Shown: positions 36,604 to 46,615 of the stretch, in pieces
Position numbering within the stretch: the first letter of the stretch is position 1
How the letters are laid out: each line of letters begins with the position of its first letter
Assembly: GCA_029582165.1 (NCBI GenBank)
Contig: CM055880.1
Span: forward strand, 3,100,001-3,164,000
Direction: 5' to 3'
Length of the DNA: 64,000 bases
Source of the DNA: Portulaca oleracea
Lineage: Eukaryota; Streptophyta; Magnoliopsida; Caryophyllales; Portulacaceae
Translations under genes and position numbers: made by a program
The notes under the pieces: generated by a model
Seen by the model: only the letters and a program-made list of their open reading frames with translations
Databases searched by the model: none
Told to the model about the DNA's origin: nothing

Positions 36604-36923
36604 GGTAATGATAATGATAATGGAATTTTTAGTTTATTCGACAACAATACACTGAATTTTTATCTTGGACAATAATACACTCTACTTTAGGGGTGTTGGA
36701 TAATAATGCACTCGGAAAGATTCCGGCAGTGACTGATTCGATGATGATCCTACATTACAGACGGGCCACGTAGGATTGCCACCGAGTCAGCCACCGCCGG
36801 AATTATTTCGGGTGCATTATTGTCCAACATCCCCAAATTACAGTGTATTATTGTCTAAAGTCAAAATTCAATGTATTGTTGTCCAATACTCTAAAAGTTC
36901 ATTATATTAGCATTCAAAAACCC
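36604..36923. mobile_element. Long-TIR foldback element ('ACAATAATACACT' family)
   Basis: The left arm ACAACAATACACTGAATTTT and onward is mirrored at 36820-36890 (ATTCAATGTATTGTTGTCC). The arms are over 100 bp and the loop holds GGGCCACGTAGGATTGCC. Related in layout and wording to foldbacks at 55330-55753 and 63500-64000. Ends and target duplication are not clear. Confidence 0.65.
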
Positions 36924-37072
36924 TATTCAATGACAGAAAACTGGGAAAATGATCGAAAAATCAGGTCATATCCAAATTCCATTGAGATTGGGACCGTGAA
37001 AGCTTGTGTTTAATTTTCAGTCATATTATTCAAATTGGGTTTGTTTATTTTCTTAAGTATAGTATTGATATA

Positions 37073-37307
37073 CTACCTTCTTCCCAAAATAATTTTCCTT
37101 TTATCTAACTTTTTTGTCTCAAAATATTTGTCTCATTTACAATTTTAAAAACTGTAATTATTTTTCTACCCCTAAAATTAATAAATTTTATTTTTTATTT
37201 TTGATAATTTTAATAACTATTATCTTTAATTAAAATAAAAATATTTTGGACAAATTATAAGTTTTCACCTCATTTTTCACTATGTATTGATTTTTAGATA
37301 GAGGCGG
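37073..37307. mobile_element. Stowaway-like MITE
   Basis: Flanked by TA. Starts CTACCTTCTTCCCAAAATAA and ends TAGATAGAGGCGG, AT-rich inside. Ends match only over a few bases. It lies about 85 bp upstream of the TATA box of the next gene. Confidence 0.45.
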
Positions 37308-37392
37308 TACATAACCACTAACAGCTATAGTACAGAATAAAAAGATTTGTTCGAAGTCGGCACATTTGTAACAGTACTATTTCCGTAACCCA

Positions 37393-37398
37393 TATAAA
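37393..37398 (+). promoter_or_regulatory. TATA box of the small gene at 37520
   Basis: CATATAAACC lies 127 bp before the ATG and is followed by a CT-rich stretch, so transcription would start near 37425 with a leader of about 95 nt. Confidence 0.6.
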
Positions 37399-37519
37399 CC
37401 CCCTCCCTCAATCACAATCCCCAACCTCTCAACCTTCCAATTTCCGGCGGCCAAATATTTCTTCTGGAAACTTCTTCAATCAACTCCACTCATTCTCTGT
37501 TTGATCTTCACCTGAAACA

Positions 37520-37987
37520 ATGGCGGCGTTCAAGCCCCACTTGGAGCACTTCAACTGTCATGTTTGGTCCACTCTCCCAACCGCCAAACACTACTCCCCC
37601 GACCAACCTCGGTGCCGCCGCCGCCGCCGTACAGTGGCGGAGGTGCAGTTCCTGCGCCGCCGACAGGAAACCTACTCTGTCTACGACAAGCCATCGTCCG
37701 AACTCGTGGCGGTGGCGGACCGGAAAGAGCAAGTGCTCGGCCGCCAGGTCGTCCGCATTGACTGCGCCGCCGGCGGCGCCGCCAACACCGCCGTTATTGT
37801 CGGCGCACTAAAGAGTCTGGGGTTCAGTAACTCGGAGTTCCCTTGGATTCCGACGGTGGAGAAGATTGTGGAGATTTTGAAACATCTTGATGGTGGCGAT
37901 GATGATGATGATGATGAGATTATCACCGTTGATTTTGTTTCGACCAAGATCTACCGTTGCTTTGAGGAGGTGGCTGATAGTTGTTAA
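37520..37987 (+). CDS. Small intronless protein, function unknown
   Basis: 155 aa, starting MAAFKPHLEHFNCHVWSTLP; first ATG after the TATA box. GC-rich at the start, unlike its AT-rich surroundings, as many real plant exons are. Basic in the first third (CRRRRRTVAEVQFLRRR), with an Ala/Gly-rich middle (DCAAGGAANTAVIVGALKSLGF) and an acidic loop of six Asp residues (about 127-132) before a hydrophobic end. No signal peptide or membrane segment. I do not recognise the family. Antisense and shifted frames over the same DNA are by-products of its GC-rich codons. Confidence 0.75.
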   Translation: MAAFKPHLEHFNCHVWSTLPTAKHYSPDQPRCRRRRRTVAEVQFLRRRQETYSVYDKPSSELVAVADRKEQVLGRQVVRIDCAAGGAANTAVIVGALKSLGFSNSEFPWIPTVEKIVEILKHLDGGDDDDDDEIITVDFVSTKIYRCFEEVADSC

Positions 37988-39438
37988 TTGATCGATATGA
38001 TGATCATGGGTTGTGGTTAATTATGGAGGATGGATGATTAAGGGACACTTTAATTGCGGATTAAGAGGAAGATTTAGGTTTTGATTTGTAGAGGGGATTG
38101 TGTAGATTAATGAGTTGTGTAAAGAATTCCTTCATTTTGTATCATCAATATTATTACAACAATAATCCATATTTCAGATTACCGATTTACTTTTACAATC
38201 TAGTTTCACCATGCTTTATTTTTAGAGTGTGCTTGAATTGCGAAAAGTAGGTAAAAGAAAATTCTTATGAGTAAAAAGTTTAGGAGGAAAATTAATTATT
38301 TGCACATTTATTTGGTTTAAGTAAAACCTTAAAAAACACAAATTGAATCTCCATTCAATTCCCCCCTTTAGTTCAAGGAAAAGTTTGATGAAAAAAATGA
38401 CTTTTCATTCAATTAGAAAAAACAAACTAGTTGAACTACTTAAATGGAGCAAATTAGATAAGAGACAATTATATATGGGAAACCATAACGTAAGTATGAT
38501 TCAATAATAGGTCAGGGAAGAACTTGTTCGAAAATGCTTTAGAATCCGAACTTGGTAAGAGAACATATCCACAAAAAGAAGCAAATCTATCAAAAAACGA
38601 AGAAGGCCAATATTTGATTATTGAAGAACTAAAATACAAAACCAAGAAGGAAGGAAACACTATAATTACCTTCAAAGCAAGATTTACGTCATCATTATTC
38701 ATTATCAACTTCAGTATTTAAAGTCAGACTAAACTGCACAAAGAGAGGGATACAAATTTTGGGTTCTTTACTTCTCCTTGGTTCATATTCGTCTTTGCAA
38801 ACCGGGGAGGGGAGGGGAGGGGGGACAGCAAAAGAGAACGTCGCATTGAAGGCACAAGGATTATATCTACTTTTTTCGCATAACTTTTCTCTTATTTTTC
38901 TTTCCACCCTATTTTTTTATAGTCCAAAGGCAACACACACTATATGCTTTTGTTGATAATGTTTCATTTATGTAAGTATTGAAATACTTTAATGAGACTG
39001 CAATCTACAAATACATAGTAGCAAATCATACGAACAAATAAACATGACCAAATCATTGTGTTAGATTTGGGTCAATTATATTCCGTCTAATAAGATTTAG
39101 ACTTGGGTTGAGTTACTTTAACTACTTCACGTTGATTTTTTATTTTTTATTTATTTTTAGTATAGTAAGCATGCCTTCCAAAGAGAAATAATTTTAGTGA
39201 AAGCTAGCTAGATAATTATATTTTGTTCAATAAAATTTACATTCCTCCTAAACCGTTATTCCTTGTAAGAGGGGCGAGCTAGGAAATTGTTATTTAGGGA
39301 TTACCAAGTTAAAAAAAAAGGTTTACTTTGAAGATTTGGTCCCTCTAGTATTTAGTACTTCCTAGGAGAGACACTACTATACACAAATAGTGTAAATAAA
39401 TAGATTGATTATTATATTATGGTAGGGCCAATACTTCC
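37988..39438. other. Intergenic, no gene seen
   Basis: Holds the 3' flank of the small gene, then AT-rich DNA. A GA/GGGGA-rich tract at 38800-38823 is the only notable composition. Short frames at 38469-38956 have no domains. Confidence 0.5.
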
Positions 39439-39675
39439 GACCCTGTTCTTTTCTGTGGTTGGCGAACTGTGGTACCACAACATACCGCAGTTTGCCATAA
39501 CTCACCACACTTTATCACACATCATTACTTTTCTCTCTTCTCACTTTTCTCCTCTACTTTTTACATTATCTCTCCTCACCTACCCCACATACCAATAACA
39601 TACCGCAATTCCACCACAATTCCACTGCACCACACCACACCATACCGCAAAAATACCGCAGAAAAGAACATGGCC
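39439..39675. mobile_element. TTGCGG/CCGCAA-type Harbinger-like MITE, well preserved
   Basis: 237 bp. Left GACCCTGTTCTTTTCTG, right reverse-complemented GGCCATGTTCTTTTCTG. The inside has repeated CCGCA and CACCACA (ACATACCGCAGTTTGCC, ATACCGCAAAAATACCGC). No reading frame. Confidence 0.75.
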
Positions 39676-40038
39676 ATAATCCAGACATTTTTTACCTTTC
39701 TTTATAGATCGTGCAAACTTACATAATCCAAACCAAAGGCACAATCAAATTAATACAAATATATGATAATTGAGAAAAAAAAATTTACCTTTCTCTCTCT
39801 CTCTTGTCACTACTCACTAGTAACTACTCTCCTCAGCTTCAATCTCAATGCACTTATCACATACATACAAATAGTAATTTAGGTGCCAAAAAATCTAACT
39901 AATTTTTTAATTTTATTTTTATGCTTTGATAATTTATAGTCCATAATAGTAACAGCATAATATATTGATTTTCAATTCCATCGGTGTCCTAAAAAAAGAT
40001 TTGTCAAAAAAGAAAAAAATAGGATTTCAACAATTAAC

Positions 40039-40046
40039 TATAAATA
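40039..40046 (+). promoter_or_regulatory. Upstream TATA element of tRNA-Gly
   Basis: TATAAATA about 29 bp before the tRNA, with CAACAA just before position +1. Plant tRNA genes commonly carry both signals, which set the RNA polymerase III start. Confidence 0.65.
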
Positions 40047-40067
40047 AGAAAAAGAGAATATCAACAA

Positions 40068-40138
40068 GCACCAGTGGTCTAGTGGTAGAATAGTACCCTG
40101 CCACGGTACAGACCCGGGTTCGATTCCCGGCTGGTGCA
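40068..40138 (+). tRNA. tRNA-Gly (anticodon GCC)
   Basis: 71 nt with complete cloverleaf: acceptor arms GCACCAG/CTGGTGC plus discriminator A, D-arm GGTCTAGTGGTAGAATAGTACC, anticodon GCC at 40100-40102, and T-arm CCGGGTTCGATTCCCGG. The internal A and B boxes are intact. No T-run follows it before the next tRNA. Confidence 0.97.
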
Positions 40139-40150
40139 AATATAGTTGGA

Positions 40151-40223
40151 GACCGCGTGGCCTAATGGATAAGGCGCTCGCCTCCGGAGCGGGAGATTGT
40201 GGGTTCGAGTCCCACCGTGGTCG
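40151..40223 (+). tRNA. tRNA-Arg (anticodon CCG)
   Basis: 73 nt. Acceptor GACCGCG/CGTGGTC with one G-T pair, D-arm GGCCTAATGGATAAGGC, anticodon loop CTCCGGA giving anticodon CCG, and T-arm GTGGGTTCGAGTCCCAC. Followed directly by C and six T's (40225-40230), a Pol III terminator. Starts 12 bp after the tRNA-Gly gene. Confidence 0.96.
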
Positions 40224-40224
40224 C

Positions 40225-40230
40225 TTTTTT
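40225..40230 (+). terminator. RNA polymerase III T-run terminator
   Basis: TTTTTT right after the tRNA-Arg 3' end, the first T-run of four or more after either tRNA. Confidence 0.85.
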
Positions 40231-40770
40231 TAATTTTTTTTTCTTTCGAAATCCTCAACTTCATTAATGTAGTCTTTTTCGCAGATGTTCTGCAGTTTCT
40301 GCCCGCAATATTTTCAATCTTCCTCAGTTGTTTTTCTTTTTTCATATGTAAATTAAGCACTAAACAACCATATAATCTGTAACTTTTTTTTTTATAGCTC
40401 TCCTAATTAATCAATTATAATCGTTTCTACTTTCGAAAAACCATGCCTAAGAAAAAGAAAAAAAGCCAGCTCCATACAAAAGAAAATCACAATTTACTTA
40501 TTAGACAAAGCATCACCAATATATATAGTGATGATAGTTATGGTCTAGTTTTCACGTTCATTTGTATGTAGACCCTTGATGAACGTTTCGAAGAAATTAG
40601 ATGTATATCATTTTGCATATTCATGAGCGAAAATGATATGGGTCATGCTGCAAGACACGTATCATCGTCCATATATGAGTAAGATTATGTGATCAAACCC
40701 CTCAGGAGTTCAATTAATTAAAATGATAAGCAATTAGATGTATATCATTTTGCATATATGCATGTAAACA

Positions 40771-41289
40771 TGGGGTTTTTTTGCATTTTGGACCCCGAAT
40801 TTTAGGGGTATTTATATTCTGAACCCTTGGTTTTCAACTTTAACTTTTTGCACCCTAAAGTTTGTCGAATGAAGAAAAAAGAACCCTAAAGTTTGTAGTT
40901 AAAAAAAAGCTCTTGTCTCATTCTTTGTTTTCCTCCCATGTTTGAATTTGTCTCCCGTTTGACATCAAATTTTAGGATTATGGTTAAAACTGATATTGAA
41001 GCTACTCTCTTATTCATGTCAGAGCTACTTAGACCCCTGAGTACAGGATTTAAGTAACTCCAACATGAATAAGAGAGGTTCATTATAACTTTAATATCAG
41101 TTTTAACCTTAGTTTTGAAGTTTGACGCTAATCGGTAGAAAAATTTAAATATGGAAAGAAAAAGAAAAACGGGAAACAAGCTTTTTTTCAACATCACAAA
41201 CTTTAGGGTCCAAAAAATTAAAGTTGAAAACCAAGGGTTCAGAACGTAAATATCCCTAAAATTCAGGGTCCAAAATGCAAAAAAAACCC
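40771..41289. mobile_element. Mutator-type foldback element with 9-bp target duplication
   Basis: 519 bp, nearly one large inverted repeat. ATGTAAACA at 40762-40770 is repeated exactly at 41290-41298. The ends read GGGGTTTTTTTGCATTTTGG and, reverse-complemented, GGGTTTTTTTTGCATTTTGG, and arms continue inward through CTGAACCC and, further in, CTCTTATTCATG / CATGAATAAGAG. A perfect 9-bp duplication means Mutator-like mobilisation. No transposase. Confidence 0.9.
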
Positions 41290-41464
41290 ATGTAAACAGT
41301 CATAGAAAATGAAGCTGCAAAACTGTTGAGGTCAATTAATTAGAGGCATATAATACTCAACTATCATGATAGATTGAACTAGAAAACATACATCTTCTGC
41401 AAAAAGATTGAAGCAATAATTACCAATTAAGATTAGAGTGAGATCGAGATGCATTGAATCAAAT

Positions 41465-41562
41465 GAGCCCAGGAGTTCCCCCAAACACTTCAGTAGGGCA
41501 AATATATGGAATTAATGAACCTAATTTCGCCCTTCGGAAGTGTTTGAGAGGAACTCTAGGGC
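41465..41562 (-). ncRNA. MIR395: miR395 precursor hairpin (canonical mature sequence)
   Basis: On the minus strand, the mature RNA at 41493-41473 begins CTGAAGTGTTTGGGGGAA and ends CTC, which is the common plant miR395 sequence. It lies in the 3' arm. The 5' arm (41554-41534) reads GTTCCTCTCAAACACTTCCG and pairs with it with few mismatches; outer bases GCCC/GGGC close the stem. miR395 guides cleavage of ATP sulfurylase and SULTR2;1 sulfate transporter mRNAs and is induced by sulfur shortage. Divergent in orientation from the cluster at 44988-45898. Confidence 0.93.
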
Positions 41563-42954
41563 AACAACTGAAGCAAGCTATCTTTGAAATAAACCCTAGC
41601 TAGTAAGCTATAACTTTGCTCCTACACTCTTTTGAACTGATATATGCCCTCGATTCTAATCAAATTTATATCCCAAAAAAGGAAAGCATTTTCTTTGTTT
41701 TTATTATTATTCGCGCAAAAATCCTAAGGGGAAAGCAATTTATTCTGGGAGTCGAGTTGAATCTGGATGCAAGGATGGGCTAGGTTAATTGGGAAATATA
41801 ATGAAGATGAGAAATTAAAGAAATTAAGAGAATAACATAACATTTATCAGGAGAAAGATGAAGGTGAGTGAGTGGTTCATATGTAGTCTTTTTTCTTACT
41901 ATACTTTATCCTCTCTTCTTCTGTCATTTTCATATTTTAGAACCCTAGCCTCTCCAGAAAGATGAAAAAACCCCATGCTAGCATTGCCCTAATCAAAATT
42001 AGATGCTTAGAAGTTAAAATATAACTACTAATTATGTATGCTAATTAATCAGCCTAGTTCGATTCGATCAAATATAATGCAACAATATTCAATAGTATAA
42101 GTATGTCTAGATAAGAAGTTTAACTAAACCAGATACAAATTTGTTCTTTTGATATGATTAACTAGACTCATGTAACATGATTAGATTGTTTGTTGGATAT
42201 CCTTCATATTGATGATCTAATGGAAACATTATTATTATATAGCTAGATACATCTAATGGAAACATTATTATTTATTACCAATACTTGTAGATCGATATGG
42301 TTCATTCTTCTGAATTTATCATATATGATTGAGAAAGTGATTGGTGTTCGATCACCGAGGATCAAGGTTATGTTAATATTGATGATCGATAAACTGTACT
42401 AGATGATAAGTTGAAAATAATAATGTTATAACGAGAAGTACGATGATGTTTTCAGTTTTCTTGTCATGTCAAGTTGTGTAGTAATTGCTTGTATGTATGT
42501 ATGTATGTGCATTAAGTGTGATCCATTGATGGTTGTCGGTGGACAATTGTTGGTTATGACAAACTTGCCTTAGTATATGAACTGTTGAATATTTTGAGAT
42601 CGTTGTATGTTCTTTAAAAATACAGTTTGTAGTTTAATATATATAAATATATATAATTGTGACGATAAGTTGAAGTGTAATTGAATTCAATTGACTACAA
42701 CAATAATATAGGTAAGCACACTTGTATGAAATTAGTTAACAAAATGTTCCAAATAGTAGACTTGAAAAGTCAATAATTACATAATTTTCAAGTTTTGGTC
42801 TTTTGTTGGTGTCCTCAAGGCATACAAGCAACCTTGCTTATTCAACTAGCTTCCTTATAATTTGAACAATTCAAATTGGACTTCGTAACATTGGTATTGA
42901 TGTTCATCTAGTTACCTAACTCAAAACATCCAAACTTGTATTCAATAAATATCC

Positions 42955-42994
<40 letters not shown>

Positions 42995-44918
42995 CAACCT
43001 TTACACTTCATTAATTCGGGAAAAAAAAGAATGTTCAATTCAACCTAATTTCAAGGAACTTGAACCTGGCCAGCTTTGTAGGTCACATGAACAACATTAG
43101 CCATCCCATAGAGCCTACCACAAATACAAAAGTAAAAGAAATGGTCTTGATTTCATTTCAAAAAAAAAAAAAAGTATCTACATTGTAATTTGTTTTGAAG
43201 CGTAAACAACCTGCCTCATGTACCCCTTTCTCACGGATAACTATCAACTTGTTTTATAGGTAAAGATGGAAAATACGTGAATCCCTATGATTAGGTGGGT
43301 TGAAGCACGGATGAATAACCTAATTAAATACAATATTTAAGTATGTTTGAAGCACCGACGAATAAACTAATTAAATACAATTTTCTACAAGTATTTCCAA
43401 CACATATTCAATATATTGGGATAATAAAGGATAAATTTATATAATTTATTCACACAATATTCACAGTTAAACAAAATTTTAATGGCTAATAGTCTTAAAC
43501 TTTGAATAATAAACCTATTAATCAAGATTTTTCATAACTATATTCATACATGTACATTTTATTTTGGCAAACTAAAACTCCATTTTTATATAATTTTACC
43601 AATGTATTTTCCCCATAATTACTAAGTCGAGCAATTAACAGTCAACTGATATCACACGAGTTTCAGAATATAAAAACCCTAAAGGGTGACATTTGCAATG
43701 TAGCCAAGAAACTTCACGATTTGGTTGCAAAGACAGGAAGTGAATCATTTTTAGTTAGTTGGAAATGAAAATGACAAATGAAAATGACAGAAAAGAAAAG
43801 AAGAATGAGAGTGCAATATATGTGATATTCTCTCTTTTTATTTCTCAGAGTCCAAGCTGAGTTTTAACCTAGCCTAGAGCCATGGCTAGGTACCTTCACC
43901 AAATCTTCATAATCCCTTTTGGCATCCAAAAATTATAGTGTCATAATTTTAAGCATATTACTAGGAATTATACATAGATATTATTCCCATTTGACTTGGG
44001 TTGCTAAAAATCTTATAAAATACTTTTAAAACTTCAACTAAGTTAAATTTTCTCTCTTTTTTATAAAGATTAAAAGGAAAAAAGAAAGAAAAAAAGAAAA
44101 CAGATTTACAAAGGAATGACAGAATGACATTGGAAATTTGACCTTTTGTTAATAAATAACGCATGTATTACTGAAATGTCAAAAGCTAATTGTCCATCAA
44201 TAATGTATTTGCACTCGAAATGGGCAAAAAAGGCACTTAGCATTTTCTTTTCTGTAATATTTTATCTGTTTAAAGTCTCAATGACATATTCTCACTTATT
44301 TTGTGTATCTATTTTGGAGCTTCATTGTTATTCGTCATAGAGACTGTCTTTTAAAAACCTTATCAATATGCGTCAGTCAGATTTGTAAATTTTAGGAACC
44401 ATATTCTTACCTGTAGACTGTAGTCCCAGGATACTAGTGCGTGTAACAATTTTTTCAAAATATTTTGTCATGCCTAGAAAAAAATGTAATTTTTGGTAAT
44501 TTTGGTAAGATTTTAGAGTACTCAATCTTGCTCACCCCTAACGTACCCCATGATTTTGCCCAAGGTTGTACAAAGTACAACTTTTGGAAATTGGAATGGG
44601 TCACCCTTGTAAGTTGTTAGGAAGGCATTGACAATTACAAGCCACAAGAATGCCATGAAGAAGATTGAAGCAAAAGTTTCTCATACTTTGAAAGTGATTC
44701 AACTAAAAAGTGCAGGATAAAAATAGCAAAGCAAAAAAGAGTGTGAAAGAATAGCATATGCCATATTGCCCACTCTCTTGACTCCTACACCAGCCAAATC
44801 TATGTCTTTTTCTCTATGAATATCTGCACATTGCATATTTGCATTGCCCTCCAACTCTAACCTTGCTAAAGGACATGGCTAGGTTCATGCTTCTAACCAA
44901 ATTTTAAAGAAACTCCCC
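41563..44918. other. Spacer between the two miR395 loci
   Basis: No protein gene seen. AT-rich, with TA repeats at 42958-42990, a (GTAT)n at 42489-42507, and a duplicated 'CATCTAATGGAAACATTATTAT' type piece around 42217-42269. The promoters of both miR395 transcripts should lie here if the loci are transcribed divergently. Confidence 0.5.
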
Positions 44919-44926
44919 TATAAATA
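44919..44926 (+). promoter_or_regulatory. MIR395: TATA box for the miR395 cluster transcript
   Basis: CCCCTATAAATAGAAGG is a textbook plant TATA box, 69 bp before the first hairpin. Transcription would start near 44950. It is the only strong TATA just upstream of the cluster, which supports one shared primary transcript. Confidence 0.75.
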
Positions 44927-44987
44927 GAAGGTGTCGAACCCAGTCTCGATCAGTCAATGAACCCCAAGCAAGCAACACTTACATCGT

Positions 44988-45087
44988 CAGGTGTCCCCGA
45001 GAGTTCCTCCGAGCACTTCATTAGGGACTTTTTATGTATCGTTTATCCCTACTGAAGCGTTTGGGGGAACTCCTGGGGTCATTTGGT
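44988..45087 (+). ncRNA. MIR395: miR395-like hairpin 1 of the cluster
   Basis: Mature arm 45052-45072 begins CTGAAGCGTTTGGGGGAA; star-side arm 45003-45022 reads GTTCCTCCGAGCACTTCATT. The loop is about 30 nt. Position 7 of the mature is C where canonical miR395 has U, facing an A in the star arm, so this pair is an A-C mismatch. Outer stem CAGGTGTCCCC / GGGGTCATTTGG. Confidence 0.9.
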
Positions 45088-45179
45088 TGATTAGACCAGG
45101 CCTCTGTTAGAATATAGAACCATTACTAAAACATTAGCTATTAGCGTAAGTTTTTGGTAACAGTGAAATGGCGAGGTAT

Positions 45180-45292
45180 CATCAGGTGTTCCCAAGAGTT
45201 CCTCTGAGCACTTCAATGGGGACTTGTGCAACAAGGTTGTGTCCCCGCTGAAGCGTTTGGGGGAACTCCTGGGGTCATCTGGTCGTAAGAGT
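45180..45292 (+). ncRNA. MIR395: miR395-like hairpin 2 of the cluster
   Basis: Mature arm 45248-45268, the same sequence as hairpin 1 with C7. Star arm near 45198-45217 (GTTCCTCTGAGCACTTCAAT). Begins with the shared ATCAGGTGTTCCC block and ends GGGGTCATCTGG. Confidence 0.9.
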
Positions 45293-45397
45293 TAGTTCAG
45301 AGCCTCTGTTAGAGTATAGACCGTTACTAGGCCACCAGTTATCAGCTCAAGTTTTTAGTTGAGATAGTTCCACAACCTCAATGTGAAATGGCAAGGT

Positions 45398-45500
45398 ATC
45401 AGGTGTTCCCGAGAGTTCCTCCAAGCACTTCATTGAGGACTTGTGCAACAAGATTGTGTCCCCACTGAAGCGTTTGGGGGAACTCCTGGGGTCATCTGGT
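45398..45500 (+). ncRNA. MIR395: miR395-like hairpin 3 of the cluster
   Basis: Mature arm 45465-45485, identical with C7. Star arm reads GTTCCTCCAAGCACTTCATT. The spacer before it (GTTAGTTCAGAGCCTCTG..., then CACAACCTCAATGTGAAATGGC) is repeated before hairpin 4, showing tandem duplication. Confidence 0.9.
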
Positions 45501-45615
45501 TGTAAAAGTTAGTTCAAAGCCTCTGCTAGAGTATAACACTATTACTGAGCCATCAACTATCAGTTTAAGTTTTTGGTTGAGATAGTTCCACAGTCTCAAT
45601 GTGAAATGGCAAGGT

Positions 45616-45719
45616 ATCAGGTGTTCCTAAGAGTTCCTCTGAGCACTTCATTAGGGACTTGTGCAATGAGATTGTGTCCCTACTGAAGCGTTTGGGGGAA
45701 CTCCTGGGGTCACTTGGTC
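45616..45719 (+). ncRNA. MIR395: miR395-like hairpin 4 of the cluster
   Basis: Mature arm 45683-45703, identical with C7. Star arm GTTCCTCTGAGCACTTCATT. Starts 218 bp after hairpin 3, the same step as between hairpins 2 and 3. Confidence 0.9.
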
Positions 45720-45787
45720 ATATAACTTTAGAGATGACTAGGGCTCAAGGCTCATACAATGTAGTGACCGAGTTAAGGAACAATGGC

Positions 45788-45898
45788 ATCAGGTGTTCCC
45801 GAGAGTTCCTCCGAGCACTTCAATGGGGACTTGTACACTTGCTGGACAACATCGTCCCTACTGAAGCGTTTGGGGGAACTCCCGGGGTTCACTTGGTC
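45788..45898 (+). ncRNA. MIR395: miR395-like hairpin 5 of the cluster
   Basis: Mature arm 45861-45881, identical with C7. Star arm GTTCCTCCGAGCACTTCAAT. The last hairpin; the closing stem has small changes (CTCCCGGGGTTCACTTGG). No sixth copy follows. Confidence 0.9.
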
Positions 45899-46615
45899 GT
45901 GTAACTTCAGAGATATTTGTACATAGTTGCTGCCAACCACTCCGAGGTAACTTGATGAATGTTGATGCTAATGCTAATATGTAAGGATGCAAGCTAAGTG
46001 AACTTTGTTTTTGTCAGCAGGGTTCAGGTACAGGCTTTAGGCATTCGGTTTTGAACAGGGTGACAGCAAAATGTACTATGTTGTTCAGTTCTCAACCGCG
46101 CAAAATCTTCAATAATAACAACAATAACTCTATCCTAAAGTCTAGGAAGATTCAGATGTAAGCAGCCTTACCTTGTTAAAAATAATCGACTTTAGAGTCT
46201 TTTTCATTCAACACAATGTACATGCAACAAAAGCATGCCAAAATCCAAACAAAAGTGTAACTTAACAAAACTTGTAGTCAATAACTCAAAAACCCTTGAT
46301 TCAAGCAAAAAAAACAATGCAGTACAGCGTAACGTGGAAAAAAAATCTAAACAAAATGTAGGTTCCTATCAAAACAATAGACATCATCCCCCAGAAACAA
46401 TACAAATACAAAATTTGACAAACATTTGGATCATACCTCAGTGAAAAAGACAGGGGACAGTGAAATGTTACCTAATGTTGAAGCTATCAACAGACTTTTC
46501 TATTTTACTGTATCACCAAATACATACATATATACATACACAGCAACAACATATGCAAGAATTACATACTTACGGTCACGTGGAATTTCTCGCTTGCTTA
46601 TTCCGATCCCCAAGA
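45899..46615. other. Spacer after the miR395 cluster
   Basis: Probably the end of the miR395 primary transcript, then the 3' side of the convergent kinase gene. No reading frame of interest. Confidence 0.5.

Noticed and set aside
37508..37947. Minus-strand and shifted frames over the small gene
   Set aside because: GC-rich codons keep other frames open. Only the 37520 frame has a matching TATA box and a sensible stop.
40079..40360. A 93-codon open frame on the minus strand over the tRNA pair
   Set aside because: It reads antisense through both tRNA genes. Such frames often appear in automatic annotation as false proteins.
44988..45898. Cluster first taken for a simple tandem minisatellite
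   Set aside because: Each unit folds as a hairpin with a miR395-like arm and a matching star arm, so a miRNA cluster explains it better.
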